A stretch of 33,141 nt of DNA from Victivallales bacterium (GTDB lineage Bacteria > Verrucomicrobiota > Lentisphaeria > Oligosphaerales > Oligosphaeraceae): positions 1 to 33,141 of the forward strand of contig JAGCSE010000079.1 of NCBI GenBank assembly GCA_017964325.1, written 5' to 3'. Positions 16,524 to 25,158 of the stretch are shown here, in pieces (within the stretch, counting starts at the first letter, position 1; every line of letters starts with the position of its first letter). Made by a program: the position numbers and the translations under genes. A model generated the notes under the pieces. The model was not told the DNA's origin. It ran no database searches and worked only from the letters and a program-made list of their open reading frames with translations.

Positions 16524-17297
16524 ATGAAGAAGGTTGTGTTGATTCTTGTGGATGGAATGCGTCCGGAAAGTCTTGCGCTTTGCGGGAATCCGTTCGTGAA
16601 GGAAATGGAGGCCCATAGCACCTATACGCTCAAGGGGACGACGGTCATGCCGTCCGTGACGCTGCCCTGCCACATGTCGTTGTTCCACAGCGTCGCGCCG
16701 CAGCGCCATGGCATCCTGACGAACACCTACGTCCCGCAGGTCCGCCCGATCCGCGGCATCTGCGAAGTGATGAAAGCCGCCGGCAAGAAGAGCGCTCTCT
16801 TCTACAACTGGGAGCAATTGAAGGACTTGGCGCAGCCAGGCTCGCTCTGCTACGCGAATTTCGTCGCCGGACACGACTATGGCTACGAAGAAGCCAACAA
16901 GATGCTGACGGACAACGTCATCCCGTTCCTGAAGACAGGCGTCGCCGATTTCACGTTCCTCTATCTGGGCTGGACGGATGAAGCAGGCCACGCAAAGGGC
17001 TGGATGGGAGAGGAATACCTTCGCTCCGTCGATGAAAGCTTCAAATGCATTGAAGCCGTCTGCCGTTCGCTTTCAGACGACTATCTGGTCGTCCTGACGG
17101 CCGACCACGGCGGCCATGACCGCTCCCACGGCACGGACAAGCCCGAAGACATGACGATTCCGATTCTATTCTATCATCCGTCCTTCTCCTCCAAGGACTT
17201 GGGCGATGCCAACATCATCGACATCGCGCCGACGATCGCCTCCGTCATGGGCGTCGCCGCCGACGGCGACTGGGAAGGCAAGACGCTGACGCTGTAA
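16524..17297 (+). CDS. Type I phosphodiesterase/nucleotide pyrophosphatase-family enzyme
   Basis: A 257-residue cytoplasmic enzyme of the alkaline phosphatase superfamily, Phosphodiest family. ATG 16524 follows AAGGA and gives the expected start MKKVVLILVDGM; a frame to 16386 adds 46 unlikely residues. Metal and catalytic residues are visible: Asp10 in LVDGM, nucleophile Thr46 in MPSVTLPCH, the P-x-x-HGI segment (PQRHGIL), WTDEAGHAKG (Asp152, His156), and TADHGGHDRSHG (Asp194, His195, His202). It is shorter than typical 400-residue NPPs but keeps the core. It hydrolyses phosphodiesters or monoesters; the substrate is undetermined. It is divergent from the GH5-like gene and convergent with the restriction-modification genes. 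Confidence 0.87.
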   Translation: MKKVVLILVDGMRPESLALCGNPFVKEMEAHSTYTLKGTTVMPSVTLPCHMSLFHSVAPQRHGILTNTYVPQVRPIRGICEVMKAAGKKSALFYNWEQLKDLAQPGSLCYANFVAGHDYGYEEANKMLTDNVIPFLKTGVADFTFLYLGWTDEAGHAKGWMGEEYLRSVDESFKCIEAVCRSLSDDYLVVLTADHGGHDRSHGTDKPEDMTIPILFYHPSFSSKDLGDANIIDIAPTIASVMGVAADGDWEGKTLTL

Positions 17298-17318
17298 GAT
17301 TCTAACAGAAGGTTGTAG

Positions 17319-17356
17319 ACACGGTTTCACTAGTTTTAGATGAAACCGTGTTCTGT
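17319..17356. terminator. Probable terminator between convergent genes
   Basis: An 11-bp perfect stem (ACACGGTTTCA at 17319-17329, TGAAACCGTGT at 17341-17351) with an 11-base loop, followed on the plus strand by TCTGTTTAG. It lies between the stop of the phosphodiesterase gene and the stop of the minus-strand restriction gene and may serve both. The T-tract is imperfect. Confidence 0.65.
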
Positions 17357-17965
17357 TTAGTTGTAGTGAGTTGTAATAAACTCCCTTAGCTGCTGTGTAA
17401 GTTGTTCTTCTGATAAATTATTTGCTTGAAGATTGTTTGCCCATTGGCGTCCAGGGTGAAGTGTATCCCATGGTGATTTCTGTTGGTTATCCCGTCCACT
17501 ACCTTGTGCATGGTTGCCAAAACCGTCTAAAGTACAGTTCCAGAGGGGGGCAAATCTTGTTATAAGCAATGATTCGGCAAGTGGAATCCAGATATCATCT
17601 ACTGTGAGATAACGGCAATAGAAATCATCAATTAAGAGATTATTTGCATCATTTATAGAATTAGCATGCTGACGAAGACGATTGTATAAAGGAGATCCAG
17701 GATTATCTCCCAAGTCAATACCGCCTCTTCTTGCCCCTGCAGGCACTGCTTTTCCGACATAGATAGGTTGCCGAAATGCATCGTTGGCATTCAATTCTGC
17801 AATACGTTCATATAATGGAAAAGTTCCTGTATAATAAATAGCATAAATTCCTGCACCAATAAACTGCCCAGGAGGTAAGTGCATGGGGGGACATTGCAAC
17901 ATGGCATCCATTATGCTTTCAGCCAAATTTTGCTTGTCAAGAGGATTGAACGGAGTATAAGTCAT
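17357..17965 (-). CDS. Eco29kI-family GIY-YIG type II restriction endonuclease
   Basis: A 202-residue nuclease that cuts unmethylated DNA. The GIY-YIG core is intact: GAGIYAIYY (37-45), PIYVGKAVP (67-75), RLRQH (Arg96, His100), WIPLAESLLI with Glu131 for the metal, and WNCTLDGFGNH with Asn143. Spacing and sequence match R.Eco29kI, whose family reads the palindrome CCGCGG; that specificity is transferred from the family, not shown here. The characteristic SPWDTLHPGRQWA near the C-terminus is present. The start overlaps the stop of the methyltransferase gene by 4 bases (ATGA), so methylase is made first and the nuclease by coupling. Surrounding DNA is AT-richer than the rest of the window, a sign of horizontal acquisition. 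Confidence 0.93.
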   Translation of the reverse strand: MTYTPFNPLDKQNLAESIMDAMLQCPPMHLPPGQFIGAGIYAIYYTGTFPLYERIAELNANDAFRQPIYVGKAVPAGARRGGIDLGDNPGSPLYNRLRQHANSINDANNLLIDDFYCRYLTVDDIWIPLAESLLITRFAPLWNCTLDGFGNHAQGSGRDNQQKSPWDTLHPGRQWANNLQANNLSEEQLTQQLREFITTHYN

Positions 17966-19143
17966 GGTGTTTTCTTCGTAAGTTGTGCCAAAATACTTTT
18001 ACCCACTGTTTCCGCCAGAAGTGTGGGCACGGCATTGCCGATTTGCCGCATGGCTTCGGACCAGGGGCTATTAAATACATAATCATCAGGGAAAGTTTGT
18101 ATACGTGCAGCTTCTCTTGCGGTATAATAACGATATGTTCCATTTGGAAAAGCAATCATGTTTTCGCCGCCAGGAACACCATGTGCTCCCGCTTTCAATG
18201 CCTTAGAAGGCTCATCAAGTGGACTTCCTGTATGGCCTGGATAAGGCCGTCCTCCCTCCCGTGGAGTATGGTTTGGAATGTTATTCTTTTGGTATGGGTC
18301 CGGTAAACCTTTCAAAGCATCTCGGACTGTCAGATATCGCTGACCAACAGGAGGAAATAGGCTATAATTAGCTTTTAGGAAATCAACACGTTGAGCAACT
18401 GAGGCAGGCATTGAAATTCGTTCCTTTAGAGGAATTTCATGCTCATCCCAATACTCGCCTGTTACCCATTGACTCCATAAGAGGCAATCTAGATTATGTG
18501 TTGTTTTGGGAAAATGCCATTCCAAATCAAGATCTGAACGGAAACCGACGATGAAGACTCGATGGCGGTATTGTGGTATTCCATAGTCTGCCGCGTTTAA
18601 CAGACGATATACGACACGATAGGACAAGTCAGGAAAGTGGCCGCTAGTCTGGATTTTTTCCAATCGTGAAAGATGTTCTGTCCATTCCTCTCCTTCATTT
18701 CTTGTCACAGTCGGAAAAGATAGTTGAAGGATGATATAATTGAAATAGCTAGCGAAATTTTCACGAAGAAGTCCTTTGACATTTTCAAACACAAAGCATC
18801 GGGGGGCTAGTTCACGAACAGAACGGACAGCTTCAGGAAACATATCACGTGCATCATTTTTACCGCGTGCCTTCCCCCCCAATGAGAATGGTTGACATGG
18901 AGGCCCACCAGCCACCAGTTCGATGGATTTGCCAATTTCAGAATAATGAATATCACGGACATCCATTTGATGAATAGTCCAGTCCTTAGCCAGATTCTGT
19001 TTATGTAAAATATTATAGCGAATGGTGTCGCAGGCTTTAGCATTGAATTCGAACATGGCCTCATGATGGCAACCAGCCTTCTCAAGGCCAAGTGCCAGAC
19101 CTCCTGCTCCTGTAAAAAGTTCGATTGAATGAATAGGCATCAT
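17962..19143 (-). CDS. DNA cytosine-5 methyltransferase of a type II restriction-modification system
   Basis: A 393-residue C5-methyltransferase that would protect the site cut by the neighbouring Eco29kI-like nuclease. Motifs are in canonical order: I (LFTGAGGLALGL, SAM binding), IV (GGPPCQPFS, catalytic Cys83), VI (FVFENVKGLL, Glu120), VIII (QYRHRVFIVG), the target-recognition region between about 215 and 330, IX (REAARIQTFPDDY) and X (IGNAVPTLLAE). The start has two adjacent ATGs at 19143 and 19140 preceded by GGAG; either may be used. An upstream TATACT-like -10 is possible but the -35 is poor. Motif length and order are normal with no frameshift, so the system looks functional. Confidence 0.95.
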   Translation of the reverse strand: MMPIHSIELFTGAGGLALGLEKAGCHHEAMFEFNAKACDTIRYNILHKQNLAKDWTIHQMDVRDIHYSEIGKSIELVAGGPPCQPFSLGGKARGKNDARDMFPEAVRSVRELAPRCFVFENVKGLLRENFASYFNYIILQLSFPTVTRNEGEEWTEHLSRLEKIQTSGHFPDLSYRVVYRLLNAADYGIPQYRHRVFIVGFRSDLDLEWHFPKTTHNLDCLLWSQWVTGEYWDEHEIPLKERISMPASVAQRVDFLKANYSLFPPVGQRYLTVRDALKGLPDPYQKNNIPNHTPREGGRPYPGHTGSPLDEPSKALKAGAHGVPGGENMIAFPNGTYRYYTAREAARIQTFPDDYVFNSPWSEAMRQIGNAVPTLLAETVGKSILAQLTKKTP

Positions 19144-19228
19144 TGATTCTCCGCAATTTGACAGTTAGTATATGATAATGCAAAAAACGAAGATTTCTAC
19201 TGTAAAAATGATTTTTTGTAAAGAATTA

Positions 19229-20452
19229 TCAACGAGGCAATCGTTGTTGTGTTTGTGAATGATTGGCTGTGTAAGATTGCACCACAGGATGTTTGAGGAG
19301 AACGAAGCCAGAGACGTTCTTGCCCGCAAGAACGTCTTCCTCCTTGAATACGGCCATCAGGATTTCGCCGCATTCACGTTTGTAATCGTATTGGATGTGG
19401 ATGCGGCCGTCCGATGTCTGGAAGCCGTCTGGATAGGAGATGCCTTTCCGTTCGTCCAGCAGGAGGCCGCCCAGCCATGTGCGGCCGTCGTCTTTTGAAA
19501 TGTAGGCCGTCATGAAAGAGCGTTCCAACGGCGCGTCCGGATTGGCGTGGCGGATCAGCAAAAGGTTGCCCGACTGTAATTTGCGCAGGAAGAAACGCGC
19601 GCTTGCGTTGGTGAAAGAGGTGCGTTCAGGCGTCGTCCATGTAAGGCCGCCGTCCGTCGAGATGCTTTGTGTCGTCCCGTTCGTGATGCGCATGTACATC
19701 AACAGGGAGCCATCCTTTCGTTCGACTATCATCGGTTCATCGAACGTGGAAAGCTCTCTTGCGTTGCGGACATGGCCGATTCGTTCCCATGACTTGCCCA
19801 AGTCCCGTGATGCAAAGATGTTGACACCTCGTTGATCTTCCAGTTCAGAGAAGAAGTTGAATCGCGGCCCTTTCGGATCTTGAAGCTTCTTTTCGATTTT
19901 TTCGTAATTGGCGGGCCAGAGGGAAATGGGCAGAAGCCATGTGCCATTGGAAAGAACCGTCGGTTTGTTGAGGGAGGCGCCATGCCAGATGCGGACGGGC
20001 TGCGACCAGACGGGCTGTTCGCTGTCCGGATTCTCGCAGACGGAAAACCATGAGCCGGAACGGCCGTCGAAATAGCCGAGGCTTTGCGTGAAGAAGAGGA
20101 AAAGCCGTCCGTCGGGCGTGGTCCAGAGGTTGGCGACAACGGCCGATAGATGGATGCCGCAATCCGCATAGCCCGGATCGAGAATGAATTGCGGCTTGGA
20201 GAACGTCATGCCGCCGTCATCGCTGTAGGCGAGAACAACAACGGCGTCTTCGTTGTCGCCGCCTGCGAACCACGCCAGCCAGACGCGGCCTGCTGGGGTA
20301 ATGTCCATGCCGCAGCTCATCGTGTAGTCATCGACATCCGGCCAGTATCGCAATGGCGGATTCGCAACGACTTTCGCAGGCTGCAACGCCTTTGGCAGCT
20401 GCGTGGCCATGAATTCGCGATACATGTTGAAATCATATTGTCTGGTTGGCAT
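19229..20452 (-). CDS. BNR-repeat (sialidase-like) beta-propeller protein
   Basis: A 407-residue protein with at least four Asp-boxes (S-x-D-x-G-x-[TS]-[WF]): SDDGGMTF, SRDLGKSW, STDGGLTW and SKDDGRTW. These mark a six-bladed propeller of the BNR_2/sialidase type. ATG 20452 is chosen; a TTG at 20458 is also in frame, and neither has a strong ribosome binding site. No signal peptide, so it is probably cytoplasmic, unlike classical secreted sialidases. LNKPTVLSNGTWLLPISLW (about residues 160-180) matches the family. An Arg triad and catalytic Tyr cannot be confirmed by eye, so the substrate could be sialic acid or another acidic or deoxy sugar. It is 105 bases downstream of the fucosidase-like gene on the same strand. 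Confidence 0.78.
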   Translation of the reverse strand: MPTRQYDFNMYREFMATQLPKALQPAKVVANPPLRYWPDVDDYTMSCGMDITPAGRVWLAWFAGGDNEDAVVVLAYSDDGGMTFSKPQFILDPGYADCGIHLSAVVANLWTTPDGRLFLFFTQSLGYFDGRSGSWFSVCENPDSEQPVWSQPVRIWHGASLNKPTVLSNGTWLLPISLWPANYEKIEKKLQDPKGPRFNFFSELEDQRGVNIFASRDLGKSWERIGHVRNARELSTFDEPMIVERKDGSLLMYMRITNGTTQSISTDGGLTWTTPERTSFTNASARFFLRKLQSGNLLLIRHANPDAPLERSFMTAYISKDDGRTWLGGLLLDERKGISYPDGFQTSDGRIHIQYDYKRECGEILMAVFKEEDVLAGKNVSGFVLLKHPVVQSYTANHSQTQQRLPR

Positions 20453-20557
20453 GGTCAAAAAACTCTGGAAATTTTCAGCAAAACTCAGGATTCCCCATTG
20501 AAAAGACGATAGCTAAATACCTATTGTTAAGAATACAAGAGGTTCAATTGAAGGCAT

Positions 20558-22699
20558 TTATATTACTTGCACCATGCCATGCAGTTTCACCTGCGACAGC
20601 GTCACTTCCAGCACACCTGATTCGCCTTCCAGAATCTCGCCGCAGCAATCGCCGCCGTCTTCGTGGTCATGGCCGCAGCTGCATTTTTCGCCATGCTCAT
20701 GATGATGGCCGCAATCGCAGTGTTCATCATGGTCATGTTCGGCTTCACCGTCGAAATCCACGGGCGTCCATGTCCATGTCATGGCGGCTTCGTCTTCGAA
20801 ATGCCATTTGACGATTTCCGGCTTCCAACCCATGCGCAGCGTCAGTTTCACAGGGCCAATCGGCGGAATCTCCTCCACCATCCCCTGGCCGGGCCGCGTC
20901 GGATTGCCGGACGTACGGTTGATGAAATGGAACAGCAATCCATTTTCGCCACAACGCGCCACAAAATCCAGCCCTACAGGAGCATCGACCGTCACAGGCT
21001 GGTCAATAAACAAGCGATCCATCAGTTCTTTCATGAACTTCCGCGTTTCAGGATAGCGGTTGGCCTGGTAGTCATGGAAAATGTCCGCAGGGAGGAATGC
21101 GACCGTCCCGTAGCCATGCCGCTTGAAAACCGCCGCTGGATAACCCGTAAGCTTTTCGCCACGAGCGGGGCTGTCGCCAAGCGTGCCAAACGCGCGGCAA
21201 GCCTTACCCAACGTCATAAGTCCCCATGTTCCACTGTACAACGGGAATGTTTCCTTCTTGCCTACTGGCAATTGGTACGCCGCTTTTTCAACCGTTTCCA
21301 TCTTCTGGATACCCAGATAGTCGTAGCCGAAGCGCTCCGCCATGCCAACGCCCGTCAACAGCACATAGCCGCCTTCCTTGACGTATGCTTTCAGTGTTTT
21401 CACCATCTTGTCCGACATCCGCGTCTGTTCTGGCACGACCACCACGGGGAACTGCTCCAGCATCTGCTCCAGCATGTATTCGTCCAGAATATCAACACCG
21501 TAATGGCAGTCCGACAGAATCCACGTCGCCCCCTGCACAGGCGTGATGTCGTAACCGTACATGAGGCTGGAGGTCGTGTTTTGCGAATAATAATGCGCCT
21601 CTGAATGAAGCACTGCGACAAGCGGGAAAGTCTGTGTGTTTTGGCAGAGCAGACGGCGCTTTTTCACAAATTTCGAAACTTCTCCTAGCCGCTCCATACG
21701 CCACGGCACCAACTGCCCTGAACGTAATCCACAAGTCTCGTAAATCTGGACATTTCCGCCCGTCGAAAGCAGCATGGCCGCCTCCTGTTCCAACGTCTCC
21801 ACAGGCTTCATGATCCATGGCGACGCGGGATTGCCCATATCCGAAGATTTGCTGAACGACCATAGCATGATGTCCCACGGCTTGTCGCGGTTGCACAGCC
21901 AGCGGGCCTCGCAACGGCTGCCGTCGAGTCCCCAAATCCAGCTGTTGTCGCCACTGATCCAATCTGTCGGAACGGACGGTTCGCCTGGATTCCGCAACGT
22001 CTGAAGCCAATTGGAGCAGACCTTCACATCAGGCTTATGCGCATGGACGGCCTCCGTGTATTTCGTCACATACTCCAAGAAGCTCTCGCGTTGGAAATTC
22101 ATCCATGTTGTCCAGTTCGCATCCTGCGTACTGACAGGTGGTTCCGCAATGCCCGTGCGTTTTTTGAACTCCGCCGTACATTTTTCGCAATAGCATGGTT
22201 CGACAGCCCACAAATCGCCGTCGATCCAGAAGCCATCGATGTCGTAGCGATCGATCAGTTCAATCAACTGCGGAATCAGCAGTTTCTCAAGATACGGGCT
22301 GCGCGGACACATCTTCTCCGACTTGCGGTCCGAACCAGGAGCGGGAACGACCGTCCATTCCGGATGCTTCTTCGCCGCCGCCATATCCCAGATGCCCGAA
22401 TAATGGCAATGCAACGGCAGTTTCAGCTGTTTTGTTGCCTCGCGCCACTGCGCCAACGCATCTTTGACAACGCCCGGAGACACCGTCCCGTCAGGAACTT
22501 GCGTAAACCAGCTCGTCATGCCCGGATGGCCTTTGCAGTCCGTCTGTACGAAATCCGGCTTCATGATTTTCAGCATCGGAACGAGTTCCGCAGGGCTGCA
22601 ATGCGTACCCAGCTCCGTATCGTTGGCGTTCGCGTGCAAATCATAATGCAGCCCGAAATAATATTTCTTCCCGTACCAATTTCCACGACCAATCTGCAT
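20558..22699 (-). CDS. Alpha-L-fucosidase-like cytoplasmic hydrolase with His/Cys-rich C-terminal insert
   Basis: A 713-residue protein, start ATG 22699 preceded by AGGAG. No signal peptide. The N-terminal ~350 residues form a TIM barrel like GH29 and relatives (YDIDGFWIDGDLW, candidate nucleophile Asp160; then PCYCEKC, a possible metal or structural Cys cluster). Residues about 370-490 look like the beta-galactosidase-trimerisation/GATase-type domain (FPVVVVPEQTRMSDKMVKTL, YVKEGGYVLLTG), and the rest is a beta domain. Just before the final strand lies an insert (655-686) with nine His and six Cys, unusual for a glycosidase. It lies 45 bases downstream of the deaminase gene and is probably co-transcribed. 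The exact sugar released is unknown. Confidence 0.72.
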   Translation of the reverse strand: MQIGRGNWYGKKYYFGLHYDLHANANDTELGTHCSPAELVPMLKIMKPDFVQTDCKGHPGMTSWFTQVPDGTVSPGVVKDALAQWREATKQLKLPLHCHYSGIWDMAAAKKHPEWTVVPAPGSDRKSEKMCPRSPYLEKLLIPQLIELIDRYDIDGFWIDGDLWAVEPCYCEKCTAEFKKRTGIAEPPVSTQDANWTTWMNFQRESFLEYVTKYTEAVHAHKPDVKVCSNWLQTLRNPGEPSVPTDWISGDNSWIWGLDGSRCEARWLCNRDKPWDIMLWSFSKSSDMGNPASPWIMKPVETLEQEAAMLLSTGGNVQIYETCGLRSGQLVPWRMERLGEVSKFVKKRRLLCQNTQTFPLVAVLHSEAHYYSQNTTSSLMYGYDITPVQGATWILSDCHYGVDILDEYMLEQMLEQFPVVVVPEQTRMSDKMVKTLKAYVKEGGYVLLTGVGMAERFGYDYLGIQKMETVEKAAYQLPVGKKETFPLYSGTWGLMTLGKACRAFGTLGDSPARGEKLTGYPAAVFKRHGYGTVAFLPADIFHDYQANRYPETRKFMKELMDRLFIDQPVTVDAPVGLDFVARCGENGLLFHFINRTSGNPTRPGQGMVEEIPPIGPVKLTLRMGWKPEIVKWHFEDEAAMTWTWTPVDFDGEAEHDHDEHCDCGHHHEHGEKCSCGHDHEDGGDCCGEILEGESGVLEVTLSQVKLHGMVQVI

Positions 22700-22744
22700 G
22701 ACAAACTCCTATTTTGATAAAAACTTTAAAACAATCTTCACAAA

Positions 22745-24004
22745 TCAACCTTTTGCCGCCGCCAGCAATCTTTTCGCGCAACGGCGCGCATTTTCGATGA
22801 CGTCCTCCTCGCCTTCGATGAAGCCGTCCCGCATGAGGATCCGTCCATCGCAGATAACTGTCTTCACGCAACTTGTATCGGCAGAATAGACAAGATTTGA
22901 AACGAGATTGTACGACGGCGTCAGCTGCGCCGAATTGGCGTCCAACAACACGATGTCCGCGAGACGGCCCTTTTCAATCACACCCGCTTCCAGACCAGCC
23001 GCCTCCGCGCCAGCCTTTGTCGCAAGATTGTAGATTTCATTGACTTGCGCACCAATTGGCGACTGATTCGCCAGCTTCGAAACCAATGAAGCGACTTTCA
23101 TCTCGTCGAACATCGACAAATTGTTGTTGGACGACGTGCCGTCCGTACCCAAAACAACGGATACGCCTTTGTCAAGCATTTGCCGCAACGGCAGCAGGCC
23201 GGACATCAGCTTCAAATTGCTGACAGGATTGAACACGCAGTGTACACCGCGTTCCGCCAGAATCTCCATGTCATGCTCCGTCACATGGACCGAATGCGCC
23301 GCAAACGTCCGTTCCGACAAAACGCCCAGCGTGTCCAAATACTCCACGGGCGTCATGCCGCCATGCTGCTCTTTGCAACCATCGAATTCCGTCTTCGTCT
23401 CGGAAACATGAACATGCAGTTGAATTCCATATTGTTGTGACATCTCCGCGCATTCGCGCAGCGTCTTCTCCCCGCACGTGTAGATGGCGTGCGGCGCGAT
23501 GGACAACTGGATGCGCGGCGACAGCGTGTCGCGGTGTTCCCATAGTTCCTTGCTGTCCTTTTCGAACATATCCTTGTTCGGTGCCGCATCGTTGAGGAAC
23601 ATGCCGATCGTCGCGCGAAGACCACTCTCCTCCACGGCGCGAACCGTGCCTGACGGCATGAAATACATGTCGTTGAAATAGACCGTTCCCGAATGAATCA
23701 TCTCCATGCAGGCAAGACGCGTCCCCCAGTAGATGTCCTCCTGCTGTAGCTTGGCCTCCGCAGGCCAGATATGGTTGTTCAGCCAGTCCATCAGCTCCAT
23801 GTCGTCCGCATAGCCGCGCAACAGCGTCATGGGTGAATGCGTGTGGTTGTTGTAGAAAGCGGGCACGGCGATGGAATAGCTGCCGTCGATGATCGTATCA
23901 AACAGGGCGGCATCCTGCGGTCCGATGTCGATGATGCGGTTGCCTTCAATGGCGATGTCCGTACGGTTTCCGTTCAGTTCAACGTGTTTGATAAGAATGC
24001 TCAC
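22745..24004 (-). CDS. mtaD: 5-methylthioadenosine / S-adenosylhomocysteine deaminase
   Basis: A 419-residue metal-dependent amidohydrolase. Motifs: FYNNHTHSPMTLLRG (His54, His56), LHVHVSETKTE (His199, Glu202), AAHSVHV (His237) and LGTDGTSSNNN (Asp288), with GYADDMELMDWL typical of the MtaD/SAH-deaminase branch. The reaction is deamination of SAH to S-inosylhomocysteine or of MTA to methylthioinosine. The start is GTG at 24004, overlapping the TGA of the SAH-hydrolase-like gene (GTGA) with AAGGAG upstream, so the pair is translationally coupled. Chlorohydrolase/guanine-deaminase relatives are the alternative, but the neighbouring gene favours SAH. Confidence 0.87.
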   Translation of the reverse strand: MSILIKHVELNGNRTDIAIEGNRIIDIGPQDAALFDTIIDGSYSIAVPAFYNNHTHSPMTLLRGYADDMELMDWLNNHIWPAEAKLQQEDIYWGTRLACMEMIHSGTVYFNDMYFMPSGTVRAVEESGLRATIGMFLNDAAPNKDMFEKDSKELWEHRDTLSPRIQLSIAPHAIYTCGEKTLRECAEMSQQYGIQLHVHVSETKTEFDGCKEQHGGMTPVEYLDTLGVLSERTFAAHSVHVTEHDMEILAERGVHCVFNPVSNLKLMSGLLPLRQMLDKGVSVVLGTDGTSSNNNLSMFDEMKVASLVSKLANQSPIGAQVNEIYNLATKAGAEAAGLEAGVIEKGRLADIVLLDANSAQLTPSYNLVSNLVYSADTSCVKTVICDGRILMRDGFIEGEEDVIENARRCAKRLLAAAKG

Positions 24005-25056
24005 AAGCCTGCTCCTTTCAGTTCGTTAGAAATCAAACCGCCGTCTTCGACGGCCTGCCAGTAATACGCTTCCACATTCGACGGAATTCGGTGAACACCA
24101 GATGGAATCCGTCCGTTTTTCAATTCGATCACGGCGGCGTTGGATAACGCCATCGTCGCGTCGATGTAGCGCAGCCGCGTCGGCTCGTCCAACAGGAAAT
24201 TGACGGGCTTGCCGCCGCAGAGGCGGCGTTCCATGGGCAGTTCGTCGCCCCATTCATCCTCTATGCCGATAGCGGCCACCAGTTGGTTGCCTTCACACAA
24301 AATTTCCGCCGCGCCGTTGCCGCGCAATGCCTCGTGGATGCCTGTCGCCGTCACGACGCACCATGCCTCCCCCACAGCCGTCCGTATCGCATCGCGGTCA
24401 TTTTTATCCACAAGCGTTATATATTCAGGGACAACAGCTTCCATCCTATCCACCGCCGTGACATTCGCCCCTTTTTCATGGCAATAATAGGCCACGCCGC
24501 GACCAACCTTTCCATAGCCGAAGATGACGATTTTCCGTCCTTTCCAGTCGTCATAGCCCAGCTTCTCCATGCCACGCATGAAACCGTCTCCCGTGCCAAG
24601 GCATGTCTCGATCATCTTCACACGACTGTCATCGACAAGAATCACAGGGAGTTTCGACGATTCATAATGATAGTATCCCGAACGCGTCAATTCCACGACG
24701 CCCAGCCGCGGCGCCAGCCTCACATGGGCGCCACCGCAGTCCATGATGACATCATAATCGCCTGCCGTCGCGTTCTTTACGACAGGAACGCCCCATTCCG
24801 CCAACAACGGCGGCAATGACGCGTCATACGGAATCGCCTCCGAAACGGCAACCGTCAGTTCCGCCCCGCCCGCGAGTAACGGCAGGAATTTCACGAGCGT
24901 ATTCGTAAACAACGGCGTGCCGTCCAGCAACTTCATGCCTTGCAACGGCTTCTGCACTCGCCAGTCATCGATTTGACGGCGTAGCGCAGGATATTCCACA
25001 ACGTCATAATGATGCGAAATATGGTCATAGATAAATTGAATAGTTTTATCTGTCAT
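24001..25056 (-). CDS. S-adenosylhomocysteine hydrolase-like protein, short divergent form (possible S-inosylhomocysteine hydrolase)
   Basis: A 351-residue protein related to adenosylhomocysteinase, shorter than the usual 400-490. Recognisable parts are LAGGAELTVAVSEAIPYDASLPPLLAEWG (62-90), DDSRVKMIETCLGTGDGF (142-159; Lys147 fits the catalytic Lys region) and the NAD-binding IVIFGYGKVGRG (176-187) with Asp203 at the end of the next strand. Features of classical enzymes are changed: the IGHFD motif is IGIED, the GHP motif is DEP, and the C-terminal Lys/Tyr tail that reaches the partner's NAD is missing. Paired with an SAH deaminase, it may cleave S-inosylhomocysteine, as in the methanogen DadD pathway. 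That is inference. No strong ribosome binding site is seen at ATG 25056. Confidence 0.8.
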   Translation of the reverse strand: MTDKTIQFIYDHISHHYDVVEYPALRRQIDDWRVQKPLQGMKLLDGTPLFTNTLVKFLPLLAGGAELTVAVSEAIPYDASLPPLLAEWGVPVVKNATAGDYDVIMDCGGAHVRLAPRLGVVELTRSGYYHYESSKLPVILVDDSRVKMIETCLGTGDGFMRGMEKLGYDDWKGRKIVIFGYGKVGRGVAYYCHEKGANVTAVDRMEAVVPEYITLVDKNDRDAIRTAVGEAWCVVTATGIHEALRGNGAAEILCEGNQLVAAIGIEDEWGDELPMERRLCGGKPVNFLLDEPTRLRYIDATMALSNAAVIELKNGRIPSGVHRIPSNVEAYYWQAVEDGGLISNELKGAGL

Positions 25057-25158
25057 TTTTGCATGATCGTAGAAAACTGATCTTCAAATCAATAATATAT
25101 CATTCTTCCCACATTATTCTATTCTCTTTAACCTTCCGCGCCTTTAGTACTTCTAGAG

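Noticed and set aside
25057..25158. Possible SAH riboswitch before the SAH-hydrolase-like gene
   Set aside because: The leader is only about 100 AT-rich bases and lacks the conserved GC-rich SAH-aptamer core; only a short TTCTAG/CTAGAA hairpin at the end of the upstream gene is visible.
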